Assembly: GCF_000308535.1 (NCBI RefSeq)
Contig: NZ_BAFW01000048.1
Location: forward strand, 1 to 64,000
Direction: 5' to 3'
Origin: Nocardia cerradoensis NBRC 101014
Lineage (GTDB): Bacteria > Actinomycetota > Actinomycetes > Mycobacteriales > Mycobacteriaceae
DNA length: 64,000 bases
This document shows positions 1 through 7,272 of the stretch, in pieces. The position numbers were made by a program, and so were the translations under genes. The notes beneath the pieces are model-generated. The model was not told the origin of the DNA, made no database searches, and saw only the letters and a program-made list of their open reading frames with translations. Numbering within the stretch: position 1 is the first letter of the stretch; every line of letters begins with the position of its first letter.

Positions 1-138
1 GGAATCGATTCGGGTGGGTATTCTCGGTTCACAGGACTTTCCTAAGTAAGCCTGACACCATTCGCGAGATCGATCGGGATCATGGAAGGTGTCGACCCGG
101 TACACGCGGTACCGGTCTGGTAGCGGAAGGTGATCCGA

Positions 139-882
139 ATGGTTCTACTCCAGGAGCCGGCCACACAGTCAGCACTGGAGTCCGGCCCCGTGCAGGCCGG
201 CCGTTCCCTCACGCTGCGGGATCGATTCAAGCTGCCGATGACCTACAGCTACGGCGCCCTGCTCATCGCGGTGACCGTTCTGGTGTCCGTGCTCAGCGAT
301 ACGCAGCAGACCCGCGTCATCCAGCATGCGAGCACCAATCTGCACAACCTGCTGGCCGGCCGATTCGGCACCCTCTTCTCGAGCGCGTTCGTGATCGGCG
401 ACGGCACCGCGGGCGCTGTGCTCATCCCACTGCTGGTCTGTCTGCTCATTCTGGCGGAATGGCGCTTCGGGGCGCTGTCACTGCTGCGCATCTTCATCGC
501 CGGGCATATCGGTGCCACACTCGTCGTCGCCGGCGGCCTGTGGGTGGCGGTGAGCGTGAAATGGCTGCCGACGAGTATTTCCCTCGCCGAGGACGTCGGG
601 GTCAGCTACGGCGCGATGGCGGTCATCGGATCGCTGATCGTGGTCCTGCCGGCCAAGTGGCGGCCCACGTGGGCGATCTCGCTGGGCGCCGTCGCCGTCG
701 CGGGCGTCATCATGGGCCATACCTTCACCAATGTCGGGCATCTGATCGCCCTGACGATCGGCCTGCTGACCGGGTGGTTGCTGCTGCGCAGCGGTCATGT
801 CCACGCACACCGGCTCAACCGGTTCGAGATGGGTCTGCTCGTCGTCGCGGCCGCACTCGGGTACATCCTGCTCGTCGGCTGA
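139..882 (+). CDS. Rhomboid-like multi-pass membrane protein
   Basis: This is a 247-residue protein with about six hydrophobic segments, in the size range of compact rhomboid-fold proteins. A GVSYGAM segment sits where rhomboids carry the catalytic serine, and a GHTFTNVGHLIAL segment near the end could supply the catalytic histidine. A GHIGATL stretch lies between them. The canonical GxSG is not exact, so activity is uncertain; it may belong to the divergent actinobacterial rhomboid-like group. I chose ATG at 139 because GGAAGG at 125-130 gives an 8-nt spacer; an in-frame GTG at 130 would overlap that ribosome site. It lies 45 nt upstream of nucS, which appears to have its own promoter. Family assignment is by pattern only. 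Confidence 0.65.
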   Translation: MVLLQEPATQSALESGPVQAGRSLTLRDRFKLPMTYSYGALLIAVTVLVSVLSDTQQTRVIQHASTNLHNLLAGRFGTLFSSAFVIGDGTAGAVLIPLLVCLLILAEWRFGALSLLRIFIAGHIGATLVVAGGLWVAVSVKWLPTSISLAEDVGVSYGAMAVIGSLIVVLPAKWRPTWAISLGAVAVAGVIMGHTFTNVGHLIALTIGLLTGWLLLRSGHVHAHRLNRFEMGLLVVAAALGYILLVG

Positions 883-915
883 TCGCCCCGCGCGCAAGCG
901 GTCTCGGCGAGGGCC

Positions 916-921
916 TAAACT
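916..921 (+). promoter_or_regulatory. -10 hexamer of nucS, leaderless
   Basis: TAAACT ends 6 nt before the nucS GTG, so transcription probably starts at the start codon itself. No ribosome site precedes the GTG. Confidence 0.6.
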
Positions 922-927
922 CGACCG

Positions 928-1617
928 GTGCGCCTTGTGATTGCTCGTTGCCAGGTCGATTACGTGGGTCGGCTCACCGCACATCTCCCGATGGCCCGCC
1001 GGCTGCTGATGATGAAAGCGGACGGTTCGGTGCTGGTGCATTCCGACGGCGGTTCCTACAAACCGCTGAACTGGATGAGCCCGCCCTGCTGGTTGGAGGA
1101 GCGTGAGACCGATGTCGAGACGATGCCCGACGGCTCTCAGCTGTGGGTGGTGACCAACAAAGCCGGTGAGGAGCTGCGGATCACCGTCGAGGACATCGAA
1201 CACGACTCCGCGCACGAGCTGGGCGTGGATCCCGGGCTCGTGAAAGACGGCGTGGAAGCGCATCTGCAGGAGCTGCTCGCCGAGCACATCGGCACGCTGG
1301 GTGACGGCTATACGCTGATCCGGCGCGAATACATGACGGCCATCGGCCCCGTGGACATTCTGTGCCGTGACGCCGACGGCGCCACCGTGGCGGTGGAGAT
1401 CAAACGCCGGGGCGAGATCGACGGCGTGGAGCAGCTCACCCGGTATCTGGAACTGCTCAACCGGGATCCGCTGCTGGCGCCGGTCACCGGCGTCTTCGCC
1501 GCACAACAGATCAAACCGCAGGCGCGGACCCTGGCCACCGATCGTGGGATCCGCTGCGTCACACTCGATTACGATGCCCTGCGTGGCACCGACAGCACCG
1601 AATTCCGGTTGTTCTGA
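928..1617 (+). CDS. nucS: Endonuclease NucS (EndoMS), mismatch-specific
   Basis: NucS cuts both strands at mismatched bases and carries non-canonical mismatch repair in actinobacteria and archaea that lack MutS and MutL. The 229-residue protein has the family N-terminus ([15 protein letters not shown]) and a [13 protein letters not shown] block in the N-terminal domain. The C-terminal nuclease domain carries GPVDIL with Asp143 and VEIKRRGE with Glu157 and Lys159, the expected metal-binding and catalytic residues. It ends in EFRLF, resembling the C-terminal sliding-clamp motif of actinobacterial NucS. The GTG start at 928 has no ribosome site but a -10 hexamer at 916-921. The downstream gene begins 8 nt after its stop, so the two are probably co-transcribed. 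Confidence 0.96.
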   Translation: MRLVIARCQVDYVGRLTAHLPMARRLLMMKADGSVLVHSDGGSYKPLNWMSPPCWLEERETDVETMPDGSQLWVVTNKAGEELRITVEDIEHDSAHELGVDPGLVKDGVEAHLQELLAEHIGTLGDGYTLIRREYMTAIGPVDILCRDADGATVAVEIKRRGEIDGVEQLTRYLELLNRDPLLAPVTGVFAAQQIKPQARTLATDRGIRCVTLDYDALRGTDSTEFRLF

Positions 1618-1625
1618 GGGCGCTC

Positions 1626-1928
1626 GTGCCACGCCGGAAACCTCGTCCGAAATCATCGCGCCTCCACCGGGATCCGCGACCGATCGGTGACGTCTTCGGG
1701 CGCACCGAGGACGGGCCGGGTGGCGCGGAAACCTTTGTGGTGCGCACGATTCCGGGTTCGCGTGCGGTGAAGACCTATCGGTGCCCGGGCTGTGATCACG
1801 AGATCCCGCCCGGCACAGCGCATATCGTGGCCTGGCCGGCCGAGGGCGGCGAAAATGACCGCCGGCATTGGCATTCCGGCTGCTGGCGCGGGCGGCACAC
1901 CCGCACGATCACGCGGCGCTGGTCGTAG
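1626..1928 (+). CDS. Small conserved zinc-ribbon-like protein
   Basis: This 100-residue protein is basic at its N-terminus (MPRRKPRPKSSRL) and carries a YRCPGCDHEI knuckle followed about 30 residues later by HWHSGCW, which together could bind one zinc ion. Similar short proteins follow nucS in actinobacteria and are often labelled ATP/GTP-binding, but I see no P-loop. The GTG start lies 8 nt after the nucS stop, so it is likely read from the nucS transcript. A strong hairpin at 1954-1982 ends the unit. Function is unknown; a nucleic-acid-binding or NucS-associated role would be guesswork. Confidence 0.75.
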   Translation: MPRRKPRPKSSRLHRDPRPIGDVFGRTEDGPGGAETFVVRTIPGSRAVKTYRCPGCDHEIPPGTAHIVAWPAEGGENDRRHWHSGCWRGRHTRTITRRWS

Positions 1929-1953
1929 CCCGGCCCGGGGGCGAGTAGAGAGA

Positions 1954-1982
1954 AGGCCGCCCCCGCGGTGCGGGAGCGGCCT
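1954..1982. terminator. Hairpin between convergent genes
   Basis: AGGCCGCCCCCGC (1954-1966) pairs with GCGGGAGCGGCCT (1970-1982) in 12 of 13 positions across a GGT loop. It sits between the ends of a plus-strand gene and the minus-strand DivIVA gene, so it probably works in both directions. No U-tract follows, as is common in actinobacteria. Confidence 0.7.
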
Positions 1983-2029
1983 CGAAACGGGTGGTGAATG
2001 TTGTCGCCCTGAGGGGGTGGCGCGTGTTG

Positions 2030-3022
2030 TCAGCTCGAGACTTCGGCGCTTTCGCGCTCTTCGTCGACGGACTCTTCGTCTTCCGCCTTGACCTCGGGGA
2101 TGGCCTTCTGCCGGCCGGCTCCGGACTGCTTACCGGACAGCGAACGCTGCTCCGGTGCGCCGTCGAGCAGTTCGCTCTCGCGGTTGACCGCGGCCAGCAT
2201 GGCCGGGACCGAATCGAGCTGGCCGCGAATACCCAACAGCTGGGCCAGAACTCGGCCGCGCAGGACGCGCATTTCCTCTGCGAGTTCCTTGGCGTGCGCG
2301 ATCTTGCGATCGGCGGACTGGGTGGCGGAGGTGACCAGGCGGTTGGCCTCGTCGGTGGCCTCCTTGATGCGCTGGGCGGCGTCGGAGCGGCTGGATGCCT
2401 CCAGCTCCTCCATGGCCTTGGTCAGCTTGGTCCGCTTCTCGGCCATCGTGGCCTCGAAGTCCTGCTGGGCGGCCTTGCGCTTGGCCTCGGCCTCCTTGGT
2501 GATGCGGGTGGCATCGGCCTGGGCGGCCTCGACGATCTTGGCCGATTCGGCGCGCGCGTTCGACAGCGTCTGCTCGAATTCGACCTCGAGCGCCTCGCGC
2601 TTCTCCTTGGTCTCGGCCAGCAGGGATTCGTACTTGCCACGCATCTCGGTGGCCTGCTGCTCCGCGATGGAGATCATCTCGGCGGCCTCGGCCTGCGCCT
2701 GCGCGCGGACCTCGGACGCCTCGTCGGACGCCAAGCGCAGCATCCGGGAGATTCGGTCGCTCATGCCTTCCGCGGTGGTGGGCGGAACCGACAGGCGATC
2801 GACTTCCTTGCGAAGCTCATCGATCTCGTCGCGGGCGTCCTCCAGCTGGGCGGCCAGGTTACGGGCCTGAGCGGCGGCGGCATCGCGATCTGTTGCGGTG
2901 ACCCTCAGCTCGGCATCGAAACGGTCGAAGTAATTGCGTACTTCGTCACGGTCGTAGCCTTTACGTACTACCGTGAAAGGCAACGCGACGAAGCGATTGC
3001 GATCGGGCTCAGTGGACGACAT
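2030..3022 (-). CDS. DivIVA-domain coiled-coil polarity or septum protein
   Basis: The first 60 residues match the DivIVA N-terminal membrane-binding domain (FTVVRKGYDRDEVRNYFDRF). The rest to about residue 290 is an almost unbroken Ala/Glu/Lys/Arg coiled coil. The last 40 residues are acidic and disordered. At 330 residues it is longer than mycobacterial Wag31 and resembles DivIVA/Scy/FilP-type scaffolds often annotated as cellulose-binding protein. Such proteins assemble at the cell pole or septum and organise wall growth, so that is the inferred role. I chose ATG at 3022 over the in-frame TTG at 3031 because TAGTTT lies 7 nt upstream of the ATG. It is transcribed alone, convergent with the nucS unit. 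Confidence 0.8.
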   Translation of the reverse strand: MSSTEPDRNRFVALPFTVVRKGYDRDEVRNYFDRFDAELRVTATDRDAAAAQARNLAAQLEDARDEIDELRKEVDRLSVPPTTAEGMSDRISRMLRLASDEASEVRAQAQAEAAEMISIAEQQATEMRGKYESLLAETKEKREALEVEFEQTLSNARAESAKIVEAAQADATRITKEAEAKRKAAQQDFEATMAEKRTKLTKAMEELEASSRSDAAQRIKEATDEANRLVTSATQSADRKIAHAKELAEEMRVLRGRVLAQLLGIRGQLDSVPAMLAAVNRESELLDGAPEQRSLSGKQSGAGRQKAIPEVKAEDEESVDEERESAEVSS

Positions 3023-3029
3023 GCCCCAC

Positions 3030-3035
3030 AAACTA
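3030..3035 (-). promoter_or_regulatory. -10 hexamer of the DivIVA gene, leaderless
   Basis: TAGTTT on the minus strand lies 7 nt before the ATG at 3022, which supports that start over the TTG further upstream. Confidence 0.5.
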
Positions 3036-3108
3036 CAGCCTGTCGACCCACCATGGTGAGTCGACTGCGAATGTCGTTATGAACTGTTTCCGTGGCCGGA
3101 TTGCGGTA

Positions 3109-3579
3109 CTAGTGAGTAGGATTCGCGGCCGGTTCGACCAGTTCGACGAGCACACCGCCAGCATCCTTGGGGTGGATGAAATTGATCCGCGAGTTCGCGG
3201 TACCGGCGCGGGGGGCGTCGTACAGCAAACGGACGCCACGGCCTCGCAGGAAAGTAGCTACCGCGTCGATATCGGTCACGCGGTAGGCCAGTTGCTGCAA
3301 TCCGGGGCCGTTGCGGTCGATGAACTTGGCGATGGTCGACTCCTCGTTCAGCGGCGCCAGCAACTGCAGAGCAGTGGCGTCGTCACCGGAACCGGGCAGT
3401 GACAGCATCGCCTCGTGCACGCCCTGGGCCTCGTTGACCTCGCGGTGGGTTTCGACCATGCCGAGATTGTCCGAATACCACGCCACGGCGGTATCGAGAT
3501 CGGGCACGGCGATGCCGACGTGGTCGACGGCGATGACGTAATCGGCGGGAATGAAAGCGGACGTATCGGTAGTGCTCAC
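3109..3579 (-). CDS. mce: Methylmalonyl-CoA epimerase
   Basis: This 156-residue vicinal-oxygen-chelate protein interconverts (2R)- and (2S)-methylmalonyl-CoA, linking propionyl-CoA carboxylation to methylmalonyl-CoA mutase. Two beta-alpha-beta-beta-beta modules are visible. The metal ligands are expected at His in DHVGIAVPDL, Gln in ALQLLAPL, His in IDRN-flanking module two and Glu in VELVEP. The N-terminal 14 residues before the fold are variable. The GTG start has TACCTT 6 nt upstream and no ribosome site, suggesting a leaderless transcript. In M. tuberculosis the equivalent gene (Rv1322A) also sits next to fadA4. The symbol mce for this enzyme is unrelated to the mammalian cell entry operon at 45.8 kb. 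Confidence 0.92.
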   Translation of the reverse strand: MSTTDTSAFIPADYVIAVDHVGIAVPDLDTAVAWYSDNLGMVETHREVNEAQGVHEAMLSLPGSGDDATALQLLAPLNEESTIAKFIDRNGPGLQQLAYRVTDIDAVATFLRGRGVRLLYDAPRAGTANSRINFIHPKDAGGVLVELVEPAANPTH

Positions 3580-3585
3580 TCTACG

Positions 3586-3591
3586 AAGGTA
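3586..3591 (-). promoter_or_regulatory. -10 hexamer of methylmalonyl-CoA epimerase gene
   Basis: TACCTT on the minus strand ends 6 nt before the GTG at 3579, consistent with leaderless transcription. Confidence 0.55.
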
Positions 3592-3680
3592 GCGCGCACC
3601 TACCTGGAGCTGCCGGGACGGGAAGGGTTACCGTTGAGTACGAGCGCGGCCGTCGTCGAGTACGAGGACGGCCCGCCACC

Positions 3681-3720
3681 GAGTGCGTGAGCGGCTCGCC
3701 GAGTATGTGAGCGGCTCGCC
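3681..3720. repeat. Tandem 20-bp repeat, two copies
   Basis: GAGTGCGTGAGCGGCTCGCC (3681-3700) is followed directly by GAGTATGTGAGCGGCTCGCC (3701-3720), 18 of 20 identical. Each copy contains a GAGCGGCTC near-palindrome. The pair lies 36-75 nt upstream of the fadA4-like gene, in its likely promoter or leader. Confidence 0.8.
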
Positions 3721-3755
3721 CGCTGTGTCCCTGAATGCGAGAAGCGAGGTTCATC

Positions 3756-4937
3756 GTGGCCACCACCTCTGTCATCGTCTCCGGCGCCCGTACCCCGGTC
3801 GGCCGGCTGCTCGGTGGGTTGTCCGGGTTCTCCGGGTCGGATCTGGGTGGTTTCGCCATCAAGGCGGCGCTCGAGCGTGGCGGCGTCGCGCCCGAGCAGG
3901 TCGATTACGTGATCATGGGTCAGGTGCTGACCGCGGGTGCGGGCCAGATTCCGGCGCGTCAGGCCGCGGTCGCGGGCGGTATTCCGATGGATGTGCCGGC
4001 GTTGACGCTGAACAAGGTGTGTTTGTCGGGTATCAACGCGATCGCGTTGGCGGATCAGCTGATTCGCGCCGGGGAGTACGAGATCGTGGTGGCCGGTGGT
4101 CAGGAGTCGATGAGCCGGGCCCCGCACATGCTGGAGAAGTCGCGTGAGGGCTTCAAGTACGGCGATGTGACCCTGCGTGACCACATGGCTTATGACGGGT
4201 TGCACGACATCTTCACCGATCAGGCGATGGGCGCGTTGACCGAGTCGCGCAATGCCGGTGACGGGATCGGCCGCGCCGAGCAGGACGCCTTCGCCGCCGC
4301 CTCGCATCAGAAGGCGGCCGCGGCGTGGAAGAACGGGGTTTTCACCGATGAGGTGGTGCCGGTGTCGGTGCCGCAGCGCAAGGGTGATCCGATCGTGGTG
4401 AGCGAGGACGAGGGCGTGCGCGCGGATACGACGGTGGAGTCGCTGGGCAAGCTGCGCCCCGCGTTCGCCAAGGACGGCACGATCACCGCGGGTTCGGCGT
4501 CGCAGATCTCCGATGGCGCGGCCGCGGTGGTGGTGATGAGCAAGGCGAAGGCTCAGGAGCTGGGGTTGAGCTGGATCGCGGAGATCGGTGCCGCGGGTGT
4601 GGTGGCCGGTCCGGATTCGACGTTGCAGGACCAGCCGGCGAACGCGATCGCGAAAGCGTGCGCGAAGGAAGGCATCTCGCCGGCGGATCTGGATCTGGTG
4701 GAGATCAACGAGGCGTTCGCGGCGGTCGGGATCGCCTCGACCCGCAAGCTGGGTATCGATCCGGAGAAGGTGAACGTCAACGGTGGTGCGATCGCGATCG
4801 GGCACCCGCTGGGCATGTCGGGCGCGCGGATCGTGCTGCACCTGGCGCTGGAGTTGCAGCGGCGCGGTGGCGGTGTGGGTGCGGCCGCGCTGTGTGGTGG
4901 CGGCGGCCAGGGCGACGCCCTCATCGTCCGCGTCTGA
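3756..4937 (+). CDS. fadA4: Acetyl-CoA C-acetyltransferase (thiolase)
   Basis: This 393-residue thiolase condenses two acetyl-CoA to acetoacetyl-CoA or runs the reverse cleavage. All catalytic positions are present: Cys89 in [10 protein letters not shown], His350 in [10 protein letters not shown] and Cys380 in LCGGGGQGD, with NEAFA between them. This spacing matches biosynthetic-type thiolases. I chose GTG at 3756 because GAAGCGAGG at 3741-3749 provides a ribosome site at 7 nt; an in-frame ATG at 3735 lacks one. In M. tuberculosis the orthologue (Rv1323) keeps the same neighbours. A two-copy 20-bp tandem repeat lies just upstream. Confidence 0.94.
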   Translation: MATTSVIVSGARTPVGRLLGGLSGFSGSDLGGFAIKAALERGGVAPEQVDYVIMGQVLTAGAGQIPARQAAVAGGIPMDVPALTLNKVCLSGINAIALADQLIRAGEYEIVVAGGQESMSRAPHMLEKSREGFKYGDVTLRDHMAYDGLHDIFTDQAMGALTESRNAGDGIGRAEQDAFAAASHQKAAAAWKNGVFTDEVVPVSVPQRKGDPIVVSEDEGVRADTTVESLGKLRPAFAKDGTITAGSASQISDGAAAVVVMSKAKAQELGLSWIAEIGAAGVVAGPDSTLQDQPANAIAKACAKEGISPADLDLVEINEAFAAVGIASTRKLGIDPEKVNVNGGAIAIGHPLGMSGARIVLHLALELQRRGGGVGAAALCGGGGQGDALIVRV

Positions 4938-5007
4938 CCTCGGTTCGCGCTGTGGCATGACCCACACCTACTACGACGCTGCGTAGTCGTTGGGCACAAT
5001 GGTGGCC

Positions 5008-5361
5008 ATGGGCGAATTCTTCGACGTGAGCACCGTGGCCAAGCGGGTGCGTCTGTTCGGACTGCTGGAAGCGCCGTCGTGGGCGCTGTTGCTGCTCGGT
5101 TCGGTGCTCAAGCGGCTGCCCGAACCCATCACCTGGCCGGTGATGGTGTTCGGCATGCTGCACGGCATCATCTTCCTGCTGTACGCGGTGAGCCTGCTGC
5201 TGGCCTGGCGCGAATACGAATGGCCCGGCAAGACGATCCTGCTGGGTCTGGTGTCGACGGTGGTGCCGTTCACCTCGGTGTGGTTCGAGCGCTGGGCGAT
5301 TCGGACCGGACAATTGGGAGAGCTGAGCCCGGCCGCGACCCCGGCACCCGCCGCGTCGTGA
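5008..5361 (+). CDS. DUF3817 membrane protein
   Basis: This 117-residue protein has three hydrophobic segments and the DUF3817 signature, a GMLHGIIFLLYAV stretch followed by a VPFTSVWFE end. It is a distant paralogue of the gene at 30293-30700. I chose ATG at 5008 because CACAAT lies 7 nt upstream; ATG at 4999 and TTG at 4990 are in frame but less likely. The tail after the last helix is Pro/Ala-rich. DUF3817 proteins are integral membrane proteins without a firm function, although some actinobacterial members neighbour respiratory or wall genes. Confidence 0.8.
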   Translation: MGEFFDVSTVAKRVRLFGLLEAPSWALLLLGSVLKRLPEPITWPVMVFGMLHGIIFLLYAVSLLLAWREYEWPGKTILLGLVSTVVPFTSVWFERWAIRTGQLGELSPAATPAPAAS

Positions 5362-5367
5362 CAAACT
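5362..5367 (+). promoter_or_regulatory. -10-like hexamer of the CnoX-type gene
   Basis: CAAACT lies 7 nt before the GTG at 5375, immediately after the preceding stop codon, and may drive a leaderless transcript in addition to read-through. Confidence 0.4.
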
Positions 5368-5374
5368 GGATGTC

Positions 5375-6271
5375 GTGACTCGACCTGCTGCACGTCGTCC
5401 CTCGCCCGCCGCTGCCGCTGCCATGGCCGGCGCGGTGGATCTGTCCGCTCTGAAACAGCCGGCCGCCACGGACGTTCCGGGCGATCATGCCGTCACCGAG
5501 GCCGATTTCGAGACCAAGGTGCTGCGGCGATCGCTCGAGGTGCCGGTTGTCGTCGTCCTGTATTCGCAGCGCAGCCCGGGAAGTGTCGAACTGGTCAAGC
5601 TCTTCGAGCGATTGGTCGGCAGCGCCGGGGGCAGCTGGGAGCTGGCCACCATCGAGGCCGAGCCGAATATGCGGATCGCGCAGGCCTTCGGGGTACAGGG
5701 CATTCCGACCGTGATCGCGGTGGCCGCCGGGCAGCCGCTGGCCGATTTCCAGGGCTCGCAGCCCGAGGAACAGGTCAAGCAGTGGCTGGCCGCGGTCGTC
5801 GACGCGGTGCGGGGCAAACTCCCCGGCGCCGGTGACGATCAGGGCGAGGCGCCCGCGCCGGAGGATCCGCGGTTCGTGGCCGCCGAAGAGGCGCTGGATC
5901 GCGGTGACATCGCCGGGGCCGAGGCCGCCTACGAGGCGATCCTGGCCGCCGAACCAGCCAACGAGGAGGCCAAGGCGGCGCTACGGCAGGTGCGGTTCTT
6001 CGGCCGCGCCCGCGAGCTGCCGGCCGACGCGATCGCGGTGGCCGACGCCGATCCGGGCAATATCGACGCCGCCTTCACCGCCGCCGATGCCGAGCTGTTC
6101 AACCAGCAGCCCGAGGCCGCCTTCGATCGGCTGATCGGGTTGATCAAGCGGACCGCGGGCGACGACCGCAACCGTGTGCGCACCCGGCTGGTCGAACTGT
6201 TCGAGCTGTTCGACACCGCCGACCCGGTGGTGGTCGCGGCCCGGCGCAAGCTGGCGACGGCACTGTACTGA
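5375..6271 (+). CDS. CnoX/YbbN-type thioredoxin-like TPR co-chaperone
   Basis: The protein has 298 residues. After a 40-residue low-complexity lead, residues about 45-150 form a thioredoxin fold (VVVVLYSQRSPGSVEL, then FGVQGIPTVIAVAAGQP), and residues about 165-298 form the helical TPR region seen in the CnoX/YbbN family. The usual CxxC is replaced by SQRS, so it cannot act as a classical disulfide reductase. CnoX proteins hold oxidation-damaged clients and pass them to GroEL and DnaK, which is the likely role here. The M. tuberculosis counterpart is the thioredoxin-like Rv1324 next to fadA4. The GTG start lies 13 nt after the preceding gene. Confidence 0.85.
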   Translation: MTRPAARRPSPAAAAAMAGAVDLSALKQPAATDVPGDHAVTEADFETKVLRRSLEVPVVVVLYSQRSPGSVELVKLFERLVGSAGGSWELATIEAEPNMRIAQAFGVQGIPTVIAVAAGQPLADFQGSQPEEQVKQWLAAVVDAVRGKLPGAGDDQGEAPAPEDPRFVAAEEALDRGDIAGAEAAYEAILAAEPANEEAKAALRQVRFFGRARELPADAIAVADADPGNIDAAFTAADAELFNQQPEAAFDRLIGLIKRTAGDDRNRVRTRLVELFELFDTADPVVVAARRKLATALY

Positions 6272-6375
6272 GCCACGCCCGGTCGTCGCGATTGATCGAC
6301 CGATCGGCCGCGACGACCGATAATCGGCGCAGGCGCCGGCGGAATCCGCCGTCGGCGTGGGGACGGGAGGCCGAT

Positions 6376-6744
6376 GTGAAGGTGACGACGCGTGGTCTGA
6401 TCGGCGCCGCATGCGCCGCGGCGGTGCTGATGCCGGCGAGCAGCGCCACGGCCCACGATGCGGCCACCCAACTGATCTTCACCCGCACCGAACCGGACCG
6501 TTCGCCTCGCACCGTCACGTTGACCTGCGATCCGATCGGCGGCTCACATCGCGGCGCCGCCGCGGCCTGCGCGTATCTGGCCGATGCCGAACTGACGCTC
6601 CCCGATTCGGATTCCGGAGCGCGCTGCTTCCGGTACTACCCGGTGGAGTTGCATGCGCACGGTACGGTTCGCGGCACTCCGGTGTCGATCGAGCACACCT
6701 ACGGGTGCGTGGTCCCGGACCTGCCGGCGCCCTGGAAGTTCTGA
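6376..6744 (+). CDS. Secreted subtilisin-inhibitor-like (SSI) protein
   Basis: This is a 122-residue secretory protein. A signal peptide is clear (Lys-Thr-Thr-Arg lead, hydrophobic core, cleavage near SSATAHD). The mature part carries features of Streptomyces subtilisin inhibitor: a TLTCDP strand, a later CAYL with alternating small residues, an RCFRYYPVELHAHG stretch and a terminal YGCVVPD, giving four cysteines for the two conserved disulfides. SSI proteins inhibit extracellular serine proteases. The reactive-site loop near RCFRYYPV differs from Streptomyces, so the target is unknown. The GTG start at 6376 follows GGGAGG at 6365-6370. The HD-domain gene begins 6 nt after the stop. Confidence 0.75.
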   Translation: MKVTTRGLIGAACAAAVLMPASSATAHDAATQLIFTRTEPDRSPRTVTLTCDPIGGSHRGAAAACAYLADAELTLPDSDSGARCFRYYPVELHAHGTVRGTPVSIEHTYGCVVPDLPAPWKF

Positions 6745-6750
6745 GCCCGG

Positions 6751-7272
6751 ATGATCGTGCGAACCGAGCATCCGATCGTCACCGCGGTCCTCGACCGGCA
6801 TCGCGACGATCTGGGCGACGACCTGACGACATACCGCAACCACGTGCTGCGATGCCTCAACTACCATCGGGCGCTGCTCGATACCCCGCTGCCCGAGGCG
6901 GCTGTGCTCGCGTGGGCCGTGCACGACCTCGGCATCTGGACCGCCGGGACCTTCGACTATCTGGCTCCCTCCGCCGCACTGGCCGAGGAGTACGCGGCAG
7001 AGTTCGCAATCTCCGACCACCAGGCGGTCCGGCGGATGGTGCTCGACCATCACCGGGTACGCGCGGTGGACGATCCGGTCGCCGAGAGCTTCCGGATCGC
7101 GGACCGTATCGACGTCAGCGGCGGCCTCCTGCGCGGCGGCCTGCCCCGGGCCGAGGTGCGTGCCGTCGTCGCCGCGTTGCCGTATCACGGTTTTCATCGC
7201 TTTCTGGCCGAGAGCGCAGCGCGATGGGCGCTGCGTCATCCGTTGCGGCCGTTGCCGATGCTGCGGTGGTGA
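6751..7272 (+). CDS. HD-domain protein, possible phosphohydrolase
   Basis: This 173-residue protein is all-helical with a divergent HD signature: His in [15 protein letters not shown], His-Asp in [12 protein letters not shown], and His-His in [12 protein letters not shown] followed by Asp in [11 protein letters not shown]. These could coordinate one or two metal ions as in HD phosphohydrolases acting on nucleotides. No partner domain is present. The gene starts 6 nt after the SSI-like gene, so they form one unit. Its last 37 nt overlap the end of glgB on the opposite strand, which is unusual for two expressed genes. The substrate cannot be read from sequence. Confidence 0.7.
   Translation: MIVRTEHPIVTAVLDRHRDDLGDDLTTYRNHVLRCLNYHRALLDTPLPEAAVLAWAVHDLGIWTAGTFDYLAPSAALAEEYAAEFAISDHQAVRRMVLDHHRVRAVDDPVAESFRIADRIDVSGGLLRGGLPRAEVRAVVAALPYHGFHRFLAESAARWALRHPLRPLPMLRW

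Noticed and set aside
3681..3720. CRISPR-like repeats
   Set aside because: Two adjacent units without spacers; no cas genes in the window.
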